Shown: positions 1 through 8,620, counted from the stretch's first letter. The stretch is DNA of 64,000 nucleotides from CAVPTL01 sp963708725 (GCA_963708725.1 CAVPTL010000011.1:118044-182043); one strand, 5' to 3'. Notes: generated from the letters alone by a model not told the origin. Made by a program: numbers and translations.

Positions 1-2
1 GT

Positions 3-773
3 ACCGATCGCGACCCGTCGCCGCGGATGCTCTCGGGTGGCAGCAAGGTGATCAAGAACGGGTTGGTGACGCCGCGTGCGCTGCGGATCGTGTTCGTGGT
101 CGCGCTGGTTGCGACGGTGGTACTCGGGCTTGTGATGGTCGCCTCGCGCGGCCTGATCATGCTGCCGTTCGGCCTGGTCGGTGTGGGCGGGGCGATTCTC
201 TACACCGTGCCGCCCATACGCGCGGCCTACCGGCCGTTCACCGGCGAGGCAATCGCATTCGTGTGCATGGCGGCGTGCGTCGTCGGCGCGGCGCTGCTCC
301 AGTCGACCGGGGTGGGTCGCGTCACCTGGCTGACGGCGCTGGCGGTCGCCGCGTATACCGTGTCGATGCTGATGGTGCACCACTACCTCGACCACGACGC
401 CGACAGCGCAGCAAGTCCGCGAAAGGTCACGACGATCGTGTGGATGGGCCTGGATCGTGGCCGCCACTATGCGATCGGATGGTGCATTGCGGGGCTGATT
501 GCGGCGATGGCCGCCGCGGCCCTCCAGCCGCGGCTGGTTCCGCTTGTCGTCGGGTACGGCCTCGGCCTGCTGGCCCACCTGCGCTGCAACCCCCGCGACG
601 TCGAGTCGGTCACCAAGAACGAGATGGCGATCATCTTTTGCGGCATCGCCGCCGCACTCGGTTCGGCCGCGTTGGTGGTGCCCCAGCTGACATGGGCGCT
701 CGCGGCGGCGGCGGTGCTGATCATCCTGGAGCTGCGGCTGGCCGTGGCCCCGGCCGAGAGCCCGGCGGCATGA
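3..773 (+). CDS. UbiA-family prenyltransferase, MenA-like (5' end outside window)
   Basis: Membrane prenyltransferase of the UbiA superfamily, probably the MenA-type enzyme that prenylates 1,4-dihydroxy-2-naphthoate for menaquinone. The frame is open from base 3, so the N-terminus and most of the first Asp-rich motif lie upstream; the visible protein begins near DRDPSPRMLSGGSKVI. About six hydrophobic segments follow, and the second Asp-rich motif is seen as HHYLDHDAD followed by SPRKVT. The stop overlaps the next start by ATGA, so the two genes are translationally coupled. UbiA family membership is clear; the exact acceptor is inferred. Confidence 0.82.
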   Translation, partial: TDRDPSPRMLSGGSKVIKNGLVTPRALRIVFVVALVATVVLGLVMVASRGLIMLPFGLVGVGGAILYTVPPIRAAYRPFTGEAIAFVCMAACVVGAALLQSTGVGRVTWLTALAVAAYTVSMLMVHHYLDHDADSAASPRKVTTIVWMGLDRGRHYAIGWCIAGLIAAMAAAALQPRLVPLVVGYGLGLLAHLRCNPRDVESVTKNEMAIIFCGIAAALGSAALVVPQLTWALAAAAVLIILELRLAVAPAESPAA

Positions 774-1444
774 CGCTGCTCGAAGCCGAGCTCGATCGTG
801 CGATTACCGCCGCATCCTCGCTGGTCGACGAGGGCGAGCAGTTGACCGCGGTCATGCCCGCCGAGCCCATCACCGGTCGAATGGTGTATCTGACTGCGTT
901 CGAGCGCGGCGAGGGACGGTCGTACGTCGTGTTGGACAGCTCGGGCGAGATCGTCTCAGACCGCCGGCTGGTGGCAGACGCAGTCGCGGTGCTGGCGATG
1001 GCCGAGCGCGCCGAAGAGGTGGCCGCCGCTCCCGCGGCCGAAGATCTCGAGCTGACCTTTACCGACCTCGCCACAACGCTTGCGAACGTCGATCCCGACG
1101 CTGCCACCGCGGCCTCGGCAGTGGCGGTCGCCGCGTCCAGGACCGCAGCCGCAGCGGCCGGTCCTCGCGCCGCCAGCCCGGCATACCTCGACCGCATCGC
1201 CCACGTCGCGAGCGATCTCGGTGCGGCCATCGACGTGTTCGAACAGCACGCCGAGCGGCTTGCCGCCGCCGCGGCCGGCGACCCGGCGATGGGTGAGCCG
1301 GCTGCGGCGGCCTGGCAGGCGATGGCGCTGGTGGCCCGGTCGGGCGATCCAGCCGGCTTCGCTCAGGCCATGACCGCGGTCACCGGATCGATGGACGCGC
1401 TGGTGGACGAGGTGATCGAGCACTACCGGGTCGGTCTGACCTGA
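770..1444 (+). CDS. Hypothetical protein, Ala-rich, coupled to menA-like gene
   Basis: A 224-residue soluble protein starting MTLLEAELDRAI. The start is fixed by a 4-nt ATGA overlap with the prenyltransferase stop. It is rich in Ala and Val, has no signal peptide or membrane segment, and its C-terminal half is predicted helical by eye. I recognise no domain. Coupling to a quinone gene suggests, but does not show, a role near quinone or redox metabolism. Confidence 0.7.
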   Translation: MTLLEAELDRAITAASSLVDEGEQLTAVMPAEPITGRMVYLTAFERGEGRSYVVLDSSGEIVSDRRLVADAVAVLAMAERAEEVAAAPAAEDLELTFTDLATTLANVDPDAATAASAVAVAASRTAAAAAGPRAASPAYLDRIAHVASDLGAAIDVFEQHAERLAAAAAGDPAMGEPAAAAWQAMALVARSGDPAGFAQAMTAVTGSMDALVDEVIEHYRVGLT

Positions 1445-1460
1445 GGACTACGATCCGAAG

Positions 1461-2375
1461 GTGCGGATCGTCGATCGCGCCATCGTTTCCACCCTCCCCG
1501 TCGTGCCCCGCCCGGTCGTGCGCCGGGTCGCAAGTCGCTACGTCGCGGGGGAGACGCTCGATCAGGCCGTCGACCAGATACGTGCGCTGAACGCCGCGGG
1601 TGAGCTGGCCACCATCGATGTGCTCGGTGAGTTCGCGCACTCGGCGGAGGAGGCTGCCGCGACCGTCGGCGAGTACGAGCGCGCGATGGACGTGATGGCC
1701 GAGGCCAACGTCGAGGCCAACATCTCGGTCAAGCTCTCGGCCCTGGGACTCGAGTTCGATCGCGATCTCGCCTACCAGAACATCGCGCGGCTGATTCGGG
1801 CGGCCGCCTTTCACCGCAGCCGCGTGCGGATCGACATGGAGCATTCGGGCCTGACCGACTCGACCCTCGCCATCTACCGAGACCTCCGTGCAGAAGGGCT
1901 CGACCAGTGCGGGATCGTGATCCAGTCGTATCTGCGGCGGTCGCTCGGCGACATCCGGGCACTCGCGGCGTTGAAGCCAAACGTGCGGCTGGTCAAGGGC
2001 ATCTACGTCGAGCCCAAAGCGATCGCCTACACCGACCCCGGCACCATCCAGCGAAACTTTGTCGAGCTGCTCGAGGAACTGCTGGGCGTGGGTTCGTACG
2101 TCGCCGTCGCCACCCACGACCAGGTGCTGGTGGACGAGACGCTGCGGGTGATCGATCGACACGGGTTGAAGGCCGGCGCCTACGAGTTTCAGATGCTTCT
2201 CGGCGTTGCCGAGCCGCTGCGCAAAGAGCTCGTGAGGGACGGCCACCGGGTGCGCGTCTACGTGCCGTACGGGGAGGCGTGGTATGCGTATGCGGTGCGG
2301 CGGCTGCGAGAAAATCCGAGCATCGCCGGACACGTCGCGCGCGACGTGCTGCGCGCGCCATGGAACCTCTTCTAG
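1461..2375 (+). CDS. Proline dehydrogenase (monofunctional)
   Basis: FAD-dependent proline dehydrogenase, oxidising proline to pyrroline-5-carboxylate. Length (304 aa) and motifs match the short monofunctional class: SVKLSALGLEFD, RIDMEHS, IVIQSYLRR, RLVKGIYVEP, FQMLLGV and the substrate-binding AYAVRRLRENP. The GTG start is supported by a TACGAT box at 1449-1454 that ends 6 nt before it, which suggests a leaderless transcript. No pyrroline-5-carboxylate dehydrogenase is adjacent. The stop overlaps that of the opposite-strand gene within a shared CTAG at 2372-2375. Confidence 0.93.
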   Translation: MRIVDRAIVSTLPVVPRPVVRRVASRYVAGETLDQAVDQIRALNAAGELATIDVLGEFAHSAEEAAATVGEYERAMDVMAEANVEANISVKLSALGLEFDRDLAYQNIARLIRAAAFHRSRVRIDMEHSGLTDSTLAIYRDLRAEGLDQCGIVIQSYLRRSLGDIRALAALKPNVRLVKGIYVEPKAIAYTDPGTIQRNFVELLEELLGVGSYVAVATHDQVLVDETLRVIDRHGLKAGAYEFQMLLGVAEPLRKELVRDGHRVRVYVPYGEAWYAYAVRRLRENPSIAGHVARDVLRAPWNLF

Positions 2376-2575
2376 TGGCCGGTCTCTTCGCCCTTGCTGC
2401 TGCCGTGCCCCAGCTGGTCGAGTTCCTCTAGCCGCTGCTGGGCGTATCGGCGGACGGGATCGTGCGGCGGCAGGTCGGCCACCAGCTCGGCCATCCGGTT
2501 GGCGATCTGGTAGGCGAACTGCGGCGTTGCGGGCCCCCACAGCGCGTCGATGTCTCGCTCGGTTGGTGCGCTCAT
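2372..2575 (-). CDS. Small conserved-looking protein of unknown function
   Basis: A 67-residue acidic helical protein starting MSAPTERDIDALWGPATP and ending in a Gly/Ser/Glu-rich tail. The start is chosen because TACACT lies 8 nt upstream of this ATG on the minus strand; a longer version would start before that box. The stop is shared with proline dehydrogenase in CTAG. No domain recognised. Confidence 0.6.
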   Translation of the reverse strand: MSAPTERDIDALWGPATPQFAYQIANRMAELVADLPPHDPVRRYAQQRLEELDQLGHGSSKGEETGH

Positions 2576-2700
2576 GGCGGCGGAGTGTAGTGGATCGGTA
2601 CTCGTAACCACTTGTTCACGAGTCGATCACCATCGAGATACCCACGCACCGTCCGGTTCCACGCACACTTCAGGCAACTGGACGGAGGAGCATCACGGGT

Positions 2701-3402
2701 ATCTCACGAATTTTGATCGCCGAAGACGACAGCGTCATCGCGTCTGTGATGGCAACGCATCTCCGGCACGCGGGCTACACGGTCGAGGTTGCGGCGACCG
2801 GGGACAAGGCGATGCGCAAACTGCGCTTCGAACGCCCCGACGCCGCGGTCATCGACCTGATGTTGCCCGGCATGGACGGGTGGCAGATCACCGAGGGTCT
2901 GCGGGCGGAGGGATCGCAGATGCCGGTGATCGTGGTCAGCGCCCGCGGTTCTGAGCAGGACAAGGTGCACGCTCTGGGACTGGGCGCAGACGACTACCTG
3001 GCCAAGCCGTTTGGGATGGCAGAGCTGGTGGCACGGGTGCAGGCGGCGCTGCGGCGATCGCGCGTCGGCGTCGGGCACGACGATGCGGTCGAGCGGATCG
3101 AGGCGCCCGGGCTCGTGATCGATCCCGATCTCCACCGAGCCGAACTCGAAGGCCAGGACGTGGGGTTGACGGCGCTCGAGTTCAGGCTGCTGTACGTGTT
3201 GGCGTCCGACCAGGGCCGGGCACTGACTCGCGATCAGCTCCAGCAGCGGGTGTGGGGAGTGCCGCACCGCGCTCGCGACCGCTCGGTCGACGTGTGCGTG
3301 CGCAAGCTCCGGCTCAAGCTCGATCGGCAGTCGGCCACCCACACCTACATCCAGACTCACCACGGGATCGGCTACCGCTTCGATCCCGTCGCGAAGGTCT
3401 AG
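2701..3402 (+). CDS. OmpR/PhoB-family response regulator, orphan
   Basis: Receiver domain (roughly residues 1-120) with acidic pair EDD, phospho-acceptor in VIDLMLPGMDGW and conserved Lys in LAKPFGM, then a winged-helix domain (about 135-230; LTALEFRLL, DRSVDVCVRKLRLKL, GIGYRF). No histidine kinase is adjacent. The start is odd. TTG at 2713 is the only conventional choice nearby but trims the first strand and lies 22 nt from GGAGGAG (2684-2690). ATC at 2701 would give MSRILIAEDD at 10-nt spacing, so I mark the gene from there; ACG at 2695 is another option. The stop overlaps the convergent ABC ATPase stop in CTAG (3399-3402). Confidence 0.88.
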   Translation: MSRILIAEDDSVIASVMATHLRHAGYTVEVAATGDKAMRKLRFERPDAAVIDLMLPGMDGWQITEGLRAEGSQMPVIVVSARGSEQDKVHALGLGADDYLAKPFGMAELVARVQAALRRSRVGVGHDDAVERIEAPGLVIDPDLHRAELEGQDVGLTALEFRLLYVLASDQGRALTRDQLQQRVWGVPHRARDRSVDVCVRKLRLKLDRQSATHTYIQTHHGIGYRFDPVAKV

Positions 3403-4583
3403 GCGAGCGCGGCAGCGGTTCCGACGGCGAGACCCGACTCGCGGTCGAAGTAGTAGAGCCGCGCAGCATCGATCATCAATCGCGCCGCGGAGCCGGGGCG
3501 CGCGGCGGTACGGGCATCGACGCAGGCCACGCACACCGTGGCGTTTTCCGGAGCCAGCGGCACGAACGCCGCGTCGCCCGAGTCGTCGGCGGCCTGGGCC
3601 TCGAGCCCGGATTCCACCGGCGGCGCGTCGACCGTGAAGATCAGGTTGACCTCGGAGCCGAGCTCCTCGGCCATGTCGACCTGAACATCCATCGTCGGGC
3701 GCGACTCGTCGCGCCACACCGCGGCGTCCTCGAAGTCCGACGGCCGGATCCCCAGGATCACGGTCTTCCCGTCGTAGGCGCGAAGGTCGTGATCGGGGTG
3801 GATCTGGACGCGATGGGCACCGAAAACGACGTCGTTTCCCTCGATCTGGGCTTCGAACTGATTCATGGAGGGTGACCCGATGAAGGCCGCCACGAACTGG
3901 TTTGCGGGGCGCTGGAAGAGCGCTGCCGGCGTATCGAGTTGCTGGACGACCCCATCGCGCATGACCGCCACCCGGTCGCCGAGCGTCATCGCCTCGACCT
4001 GGTCGTGGGTGACGTAGATGGTGGTGGTGTGAAGCCGATCGCGCAGCCGCGCGAGTTCGCCGCGCATCTGCACCCTGAGCTTTGCGTCGAGGTTCGAGAG
4101 CGGCTCGTCCATCAGGAATGCCTGGGGTTCGCGCACCATCGCCCGGCCGATCGCGACTCGCTGGCGCTGCCCGCCCGAGAGCTGCCCCGGCTTTCGTTGC
4201 AGCAGCCGCTCGAGACCCAGGATGTCGGCCACCTCCAACACCTTCTTGCGGGTCTCCTCCTTGGAGGTGCGGCGAAGCTTCAGCCCGATGCCGAGATTCT
4301 TTTCCACCGTCATGTGCGGGTAGAGCGCATAGCTTTGGAACACCATGGCGATGTCGCGGTCCTTCGGCGCGAGGTCGGTGACGACCCGATCACCGATCAT
4401 CACCTCGCCGTTGGTGAGGTCCTCGAGCCCAGCCACGATCCGAAGCAGCGTCGATTTGCCGCACCCCGACGGGCCGACCAGCACCATGAACTCGCCATCG
4501 CCGATCTCGATCGAGACGTCGTCGACAGCGACGGTCTCGTCCGAGAACACCTTGGTCACCTGTTCGAGCACGATCCTGGCCAT
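3399..4583 (-). CDS. Sugar ABC transporter ATPase, MsmK/UgpC/MalK type
   Basis: ATP-binding subunit of a CUT1 sugar importer, 394 aa. Visible are Walker A GPSGCGKST, Q-loop FQSYALYPH, signature LSGGQRQ, Walker B FLMDEPLSNLD, switch His in YVTHD, and a C-terminal regulatory OB-fold region (about 240-394). It is the last gene of a four-gene minus-strand run. The CUT1 importer at 31.6-34.9 kb has no ATPase of its own and shares an operator with this locus, so I infer this protein energises it; MsmK-type ATPases commonly serve several importers. Confidence 0.93.
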   Translation of the reverse strand: MARIVLEQVTKVFSDETVAVDDVSIEIGDGEFMVLVGPSGCGKSTLLRIVAGLEDLTNGEVMIGDRVVTDLAPKDRDIAMVFQSYALYPHMTVEKNLGIGLKLRRTSKEETRKKVLEVADILGLERLLQRKPGQLSGGQRQRVAIGRAMVREPQAFLMDEPLSNLDAKLRVQMRGELARLRDRLHTTTIYVTHDQVEAMTLGDRVAVMRDGVVQQLDTPAALFQRPANQFVAAFIGSPSMNQFEAQIEGNDVVFGAHRVQIHPDHDLRAYDGKTVILGIRPSDFEDAAVWRDESRPTMDVQVDMAEELGSEVNLIFTVDAPPVESGLEAQAADDSGDAAFVPLAPENATVCVACVDARTAARPGSAARLMIDAARLYYFDRESGLAVGTAAALA

Positions 4584-4605
4584 ACACCCTCCTCCTCGAA
4601 GCTTC

Positions 4606-5619
4606 TCAGGTGAGACTCGCGCCGGTCAACATCTTTCGGATCTGCCGCGTGGCCGCTTTCGCTGACTGCTCGCTGCGGCCCTCGATCTGATCGAGCCCCA
4701 GAAGCGCGGCTCCCACCACCGGTGGGCCGTCCATGATCACCACGTGGGCGTTGGGCGCGGCGTCGGCGATGCCCGCTCGCACGCGGTCGTGGAACACCTC
4801 CGAACCGCTGCGCACGATCCCGCCGCCCAGCACCACGTCCAGGTCGAGCTGGGTGATGCGAAGCCGGTGGACGGCAGCGCGCACCATCACCACCAGCTCG
4901 TCAGCGAGGCGGGTCACCAGCTGTGCAGCCACCGGATCGCCGGCATCGGCGGCACCCAGCACCACCGGTGCGAGTGCGGTCACCTGCCGCGACTCGATCG
5001 CGCCGACATGGATTCGTTCGAGCACCTGATAGGGATGCTTCGCGCCGAAGTGCGCGGGAATCAGCCGCTCGAGTTCGGTCCGCGGCCCGCGGCCGTCGCG
5101 AGCGCGGACGGTGGCTCCGACGGCCTCGACCGCGAGGTCGCCGCCGCCGCCAAAGCCGTCACCTGAGATCGCGCCCAGCGCAGGAAAGCGAACGGTACGG
5201 CCATCCGGCGCCACCCCGGCACAGTTGAGCCCGGTGCCGCATACCACCCCGACGCCCCAGCCACGATCGGTGCCGGCCCGAAGCACGGCGAACGTGTCAT
5301 TTCGCAGGAACACATGATCGACCAGCCCGGCGGATTTGAGTGCCGGCAGGATGCGGCGATCGTCGACGGGGAGATCGGCTCCCGCAAGGCAAAAAGCGCC
5401 GATGTCGGCGACGGCGCCGTTGGCGGGATCGATACCCGCGGTATGCGCGGCGGTCGCGACCCCGGCTGTGAGTGTCTCCAGCGACGCGCGCTGACGATCG
5501 GGGGAAAATGACGCTCCGTGCACCCGCACGGCCGACATCAACCGCCCGCCCCGGCTCATCAAGGCGATATCGGTCTTCGACGCGCCTGCGTCGACCGCGA
5601 GTACCGCAGCCCGGGTCAT
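4606..5619 (-). CDS. BadF/BadG-type sugar kinase, N-acetylglucosamine kinase-like
   Basis: ASKHA-fold kinase of 337 aa. Phosphate-1 motif VDAGASKTDIAL near the N-terminus, phosphate-2 region VCGTGLNCAG, and C-terminal LGGGIVRSG are all present. Family members phosphorylate GlcNAc or glucosamine. The start ATG overlaps the deacetylase stop by ATGA. Within the operon it would supply 6-phosphorylated amino sugar or disaccharide to the SIS and GH4 enzymes; that role is inference. A second paralogous-type kinase lies at 35.9 kb. Confidence 0.88.
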   Translation of the reverse strand: MTRAAVLAVDAGASKTDIALMSRGGRLMSAVRVHGASFSPDRQRASLETLTAGVATAAHTAGIDPANGAVADIGAFCLAGADLPVDDRRILPALKSAGLVDHVFLRNDTFAVLRAGTDRGWGVGVVCGTGLNCAGVAPDGRTVRFPALGAISGDGFGGGGDLAVEAVGATVRARDGRGPRTELERLIPAHFGAKHPYQVLERIHVGAIESRQVTALAPVVLGAADAGDPVAAQLVTRLADELVVMVRAAVHRLRITQLDLDVVLGGGIVRSGSEVFHDRVRAGIADAAPNAHVVIMDGPPVVGAALLGLDQIEGRSEQSAKAATRQIRKMLTGASLT

Positions 5620-6224
5620 GCGCTCACCAGCTCGTCGAGACCCACGAACTGCGCTCCAGCGTCGCGTAGCCGGTCGATCAGCATCGGCAGCGCGTCGAGC
5701 GTCACCGCCGGCCACGAATGCAGCAGGACGACCGCCCCGTCGCCGTGCTCCTCGACTCCCGCCGTCACGTCTTCGACCAGTTCGTGGGCGGTGCGGGCGG
5801 CGTCCCAATCGTTGGGGTCGACATCCCATGAGCAGTCGCGATAGCCCGACTCCGCGATGGCTGCGAGCACCCGCGAATCGTCGTGGCCGTCGCCCCAGGG
5901 GCAGCGAAACCAGGGCCGCGGGTTGCATCCGGTGGTGACGGTGATCGTCTCTTCGGCGGCGGCGATGTCGTTGTGGATGCCCTCGTCGGTGAGCATGGAC
6001 ATGCGGGCGTGGTGAAACGAGTGATTCCCGATCAGATGTCCGTCGGCGGCGATCCGGGCCGAGATCTCGGGGTTCGCAGACGCCCAGCGGCCCTGGATGA
6101 AGAAGGTTGCGCGAACCTGCTCGGTCGCCAGTGTGCCGAGCAGCCGCGGCTCGTCCGATGCCCATCCCGGCAGATCGGGGTGCTCGGCGTCAATGGTGAG
6201 CGCGACCCGCAGGTGATCACTCAC
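5616..6224 (-). CDS. Cytoplasmic polysaccharide deacetylase (CE4/NodB homology)
   Basis: A 202-residue NodB-homology deacetylase with no signal peptide or membrane anchor, so probably intracellular. Motifs in order: TIDAEH in place of TFDDGP, metal-binding NHSFHH (H-S-x-x-H), RCPWGD (R-x-P-Y/W), WDVDPNDW and LLHSWP. The catalytic first Asp of motif 1 is kept, but the second metal Asp is replaced (D-A-E). GTG start; the first 8 nt overlap the SIS gene, and ATGA links it to the kinase. Placed between a sugar kinase and a SIS deaminase-like gene, it probably removes N-acetyl groups from a small amino sugar, replacing NagA or ChbG. This is inferred from context. Confidence 0.85.
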   Translation of the reverse strand: MSDHLRVALTIDAEHPDLPGWASDEPRLLGTLATEQVRATFFIQGRWASANPEISARIAADGHLIGNHSFHHARMSMLTDEGIHNDIAAAEETITVTTGCNPRPWFRCPWGDGHDDSRVLAAIAESGYRDCSWDVDPNDWDAARTAHELVEDVTAGVEEHGDGAVVLLHSWPAVTLDALPMLIDRLRDAGAQFVGLDELVSA

Positions 6225-7275
6225 GGGTGGTCACCTTGTGTGCGACCGCGTACGACCCCGGCTCGAGCCCGCGCAGGTTCGCGAGCCGCCAGGACAGCAG
6301 CTGGAGCGGCACGATGGCAGCCGCGGATGCCAGTCCAGGGTCGAGATCACCAATGCCGATGTTGAGCGCGCCCACCGGCCCGTCACCGTCGGCGGTGATC
6401 ACCATCACCGCGGCTCCGGTGTCGACGATCTCGCGCGCGAGGCCGACGTCGATGGCTGCCGTCGCCGGCTCGATTGCGATCACGACCGCGCCCAGACTCG
6501 GCGATGCAAGCTCCAGAGGGCCGTGCCGGAACTGGGCTGTTTGCAGGGATTCCGCCGCAAATCGAGCGGCCTCCTTGAGCGTCAGAGCGCCCATCTCGGC
6601 GGCCGGCCGGCCGTGTCCGCGGGCCATGATCGCAAGCGATGACCGCTCGCCCAGCCACGAGCCGAGCTCCACCGCCCAGTGATCGCCCCCGGCCACGCGG
6701 GCCGCAACCGCTGCCGCCGCTGCGGGATAGACGTCGGGGTCGGTCGGTGGCGCCCCCAATGCGATCGCGAGTTCACGCAATATCACGAGCGTCGCGTCGA
6801 AGGTCATGGTGGATGGGCCGAGTTCCTCGCCGGCGCGGGTATCGAGCGCCACGTCGGCCACCCGCGCGAGCGAGTTGTCCAGGCCGTTGGTGATCGTCAC
6901 GATCGTTGGCGGACGGTCGCGCAGCGCGAGCGCCCTGGCCACCCTGACCGGCTCGGCACTCTCGCCTGATTGGCTCACGCAGATCACCAGCGTGTGTTCG
7001 GTGATCGCCGGCATCCGGAAGTGAAGCAGCTCGGCGGCGTCGATCATCGAGCTGTGGATGCCCGCCCGAGCCATCGTCGTCACCGGCGCGTAGCAGGCGA
7101 AGTGCGACGAGCCCATGCCGGTGAACACGATCGAGTGGGCGGTGGCGGCCAGGCGCGTGACTTCGGCCAGCTGATCGCGCTGGTCGGAGGCCGCCTGCGC
7201 GGCTCTCAGGATCGCTTCGGGCTGGCCGGCGATCTCGGCAAAGAATCTATCAGGAAACTTTCCTAACGATTTCAT
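6217..7275 (-). CDS. SIS-domain protein, glucosamine-6-phosphate deaminase/isomerase-like
   Basis: Two tandem SIS domains in 352 aa, like the isomerase half of GlmS without the glutaminase. Visible are the phosphosugar loop CVSQSGES and the C-terminal segment FRHGPLELAS. Related stand-alone proteins deaminate or isomerise amino-sugar phosphates (NagB-II, AgaS types). The start MKSLGKFPDRFF is preferred over an upstream ATG that lies inside the divergent GH4 promoter. Its codons 4-8 are written by the 13-bp palindrome at 7252-7264. First gene of the deacetylase-kinase-ATPase operon. Confidence 0.88.
   Translation of the reverse strand: MKSLGKFPDRFFAEIAGQPEAILRAAQAASDQRDQLAEVTRLAATAHSIVFTGMGSSHFACYAPVTTMARAGIHSSMIDAAELLHFRMPAITEHTLVICVSQSGESAEPVRVARALALRDRPPTIVTITNGLDNSLARVADVALDTRAGEELGPSTMTFDATLVILRELAIALGAPPTDPDVYPAAAAAVAARVAGGDHWAVELGSWLGERSSLAIMARGHGRPAAEMGALTLKEAARFAAESLQTAQFRHGPLELASPSLGAVVIAIEPATAAIDVGLAREIVDTGAAVMVITADGDGPVGALNIGIGDLDPGLASAAAIVPLQLLSWRLANLRGLEPGSYAVAHKVTTRE
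7252..7264. promoter_or_regulatory. 13-bp palindromic operator, probable ROK-regulator site (copy 1)
   Basis: AGGAAACTTTCCT, a perfect inverted repeat (AGGAAA-C-TTTCCT). It lies inside the first codons of the SIS gene and 36 nt upstream of the GH4 start. The reverse complement, AGGAAAGTTTCCT, occurs at 30377-30389 in front of the ROK regulator. AGGAAA/TTTCCT dyads are a form known for ROK-family operators, which supports shared control. Confidence 0.75.
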
Positions 7276-7286
7276 TCCGCATACGT

Positions 7287-7292
7287 TACACT
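7287..7292 (+). promoter_or_regulatory. -10 box of the GH4 gene (leaderless)
   Basis: TACACT ends 8 nt before the GTG start at 7301, leaving no room for a 5' leader with a ribosome binding site. The palindromic operator lies just upstream, where a bound regulator would block polymerase. Confidence 0.5.
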
Positions 7293-7300
7293 GCTTCGCG

Positions 7301-8575
7301 GTGGGAGTGAAGATCGCAGTTATCGGAGCGGGAAGCACCTACACGCCTGAGCTCGTCGAGGGCTTTGGGTTGCGCTCCCAACGGCTGGCGGTGGACGAAC
7401 TCGTGTTGCACGACATCGACGCCGAGCGGCTCGAGATCGTGGGAGCGCTCGCCGGCCGGATTCTGGAAAAGCTCGAGTTTCCCGGAACGCTCACGCTCAC
7501 GACCGATCGGGCCGCAGCGATCGAAGGCGCCGCGTTCGTGTTGGTGCAGATTCGCGTGGGTGGGCTGGCGGCACGCCTGCGCGACGAGACGATTCCCGCG
7601 AAGTTCGGGCTGATCGGCCAGGAGACCACGGGTGCCGGCGGGTTCGCCAAAGCGCTGCGCACGGTGCCGGTGGTGCTCGAGATCGCCGAGGACACCGCCC
7701 GGCTGGGCGCGGACGGCGCCTGGCTCCTGGACTTCACCAACCCCGCCGGCCTCGTCACCCAGGCACTCGCGGATCATGGCCACCGCGCGATTGGGCTTTG
7801 CAACATCCCGATCGGGTTCCAGCGGATGTTGGCCAAGCAGCTCTCGGTCGATCCCTCCAGGGTGCAGCTCGAACACGTCGGCTTGAACCATCTGTCGTGG
7901 GAGCGCGGAGTCTTTGTGGATGGCGAGGACAGACTTCCGGGGTTGATCGACGTGTACGCCGACCAGCTCGCCGAGGAGGTCGACCTGCCTGGTTCGGTGA
8001 TCCGGCTGATGCGTGCGATCCCGAGCTACTACTTGCACTATTTCTACTTCACCGCCGAAGCGCTGGCATCGCAGGCCAACGACAAACCGCGTGCGCAGGC
8101 CGTGATGGAGATCGAGGCTGAGCTGCTCGAGATGTACAAGGATCCGGCGCTTGACGTCAAACCGAAGTTGCTCGAGCAACGTGGTGGGGCGTTCTATTCG
8201 GAGGCGGCCGCCATGCTGGTCGAGTCGCTCAATCGGGACGCGGGCGACGTACAGGTGGTGAACGTCAAGAACGGCGGCGCGATTCCCAATATCGACGAGG
8301 ACGCGGTGGTGGAGGTTCCCTGCCGCATCTCGGCGCTGGGAGCAGAGCCGTTGCCGCAACGACCGCTACCACCCGAGATGCTCGGCCTGGTGCAGCAGGT
8401 CAAGGCCTACGAGCGGCTGACCGTTGCCGCAGCCGTGACGGGCGACCGCAACCTTGCGGTCAAAGCACTGATGGCAAACCCGCTTGTGGCAACGTTCGAG
8501 AACGCCGACCCGCTCGTCGACGCGCTGATCGAGGCAAACCGCGATCAGCTCCCGCGGTTTCTCGCAAACGCCTGA
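7301..8575 (+). CDS. Glycoside hydrolase family 4, 6-phospho-beta-glucosidase type
   Basis: NAD- and Mn-dependent GH4 enzyme, 424 aa, cytoplasmic. N-terminal Rossmann motif IGAGSTYTPEL, TNPAGLVT, metal-binding Cys in LCNIPIG and His in GLNHLSW, and YYLHYFYF further on. CN(I/V)P marks the 6-phospho-beta-glucosidase branch rather than the alpha-galactosidase branch (CHS/CHG). The ChbF enzyme of enterobacterial chitobiose use is in the same branch and needs a deacetylated substrate; the divergent operon here contains a deacetylase. GTG start; a second in-frame GTG follows 6 nt later. Confidence 0.93.
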   Translation: MGVKIAVIGAGSTYTPELVEGFGLRSQRLAVDELVLHDIDAERLEIVGALAGRILEKLEFPGTLTLTTDRAAAIEGAAFVLVQIRVGGLAARLRDETIPAKFGLIGQETTGAGGFAKALRTVPVVLEIAEDTARLGADGAWLLDFTNPAGLVTQALADHGHRAIGLCNIPIGFQRMLAKQLSVDPSRVQLEHVGLNHLSWERGVFVDGEDRLPGLIDVYADQLAEEVDLPGSVIRLMRAIPSYYLHYFYFTAEALASQANDKPRAQAVMEIEAELLEMYKDPALDVKPKLLEQRGGAFYSEAAAMLVESLNRDAGDVQVVNVKNGGAIPNIDEDAVVEVPCRISALGAEPLPQRPLPPEMLGLVQQVKAYERLTVAAAVTGDRNLAVKALMANPLVATFENADPLVDALIEANRDQLPRFLANA

Positions 8576-8620
8576 GCTTTCGCGCAGAGCCGTTCGGGGC
8601 GGCGGCTATGATCGCCGGTC

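Noticed and set aside
3399..7300. DasR-type (dre) operators for GlcNAc control
   Set aside because: No AGTGGTCTAGACCACT-like palindrome is seen in the promoter regions; the only shared dyad is the ROK-type AGGAAACTTTCCT.
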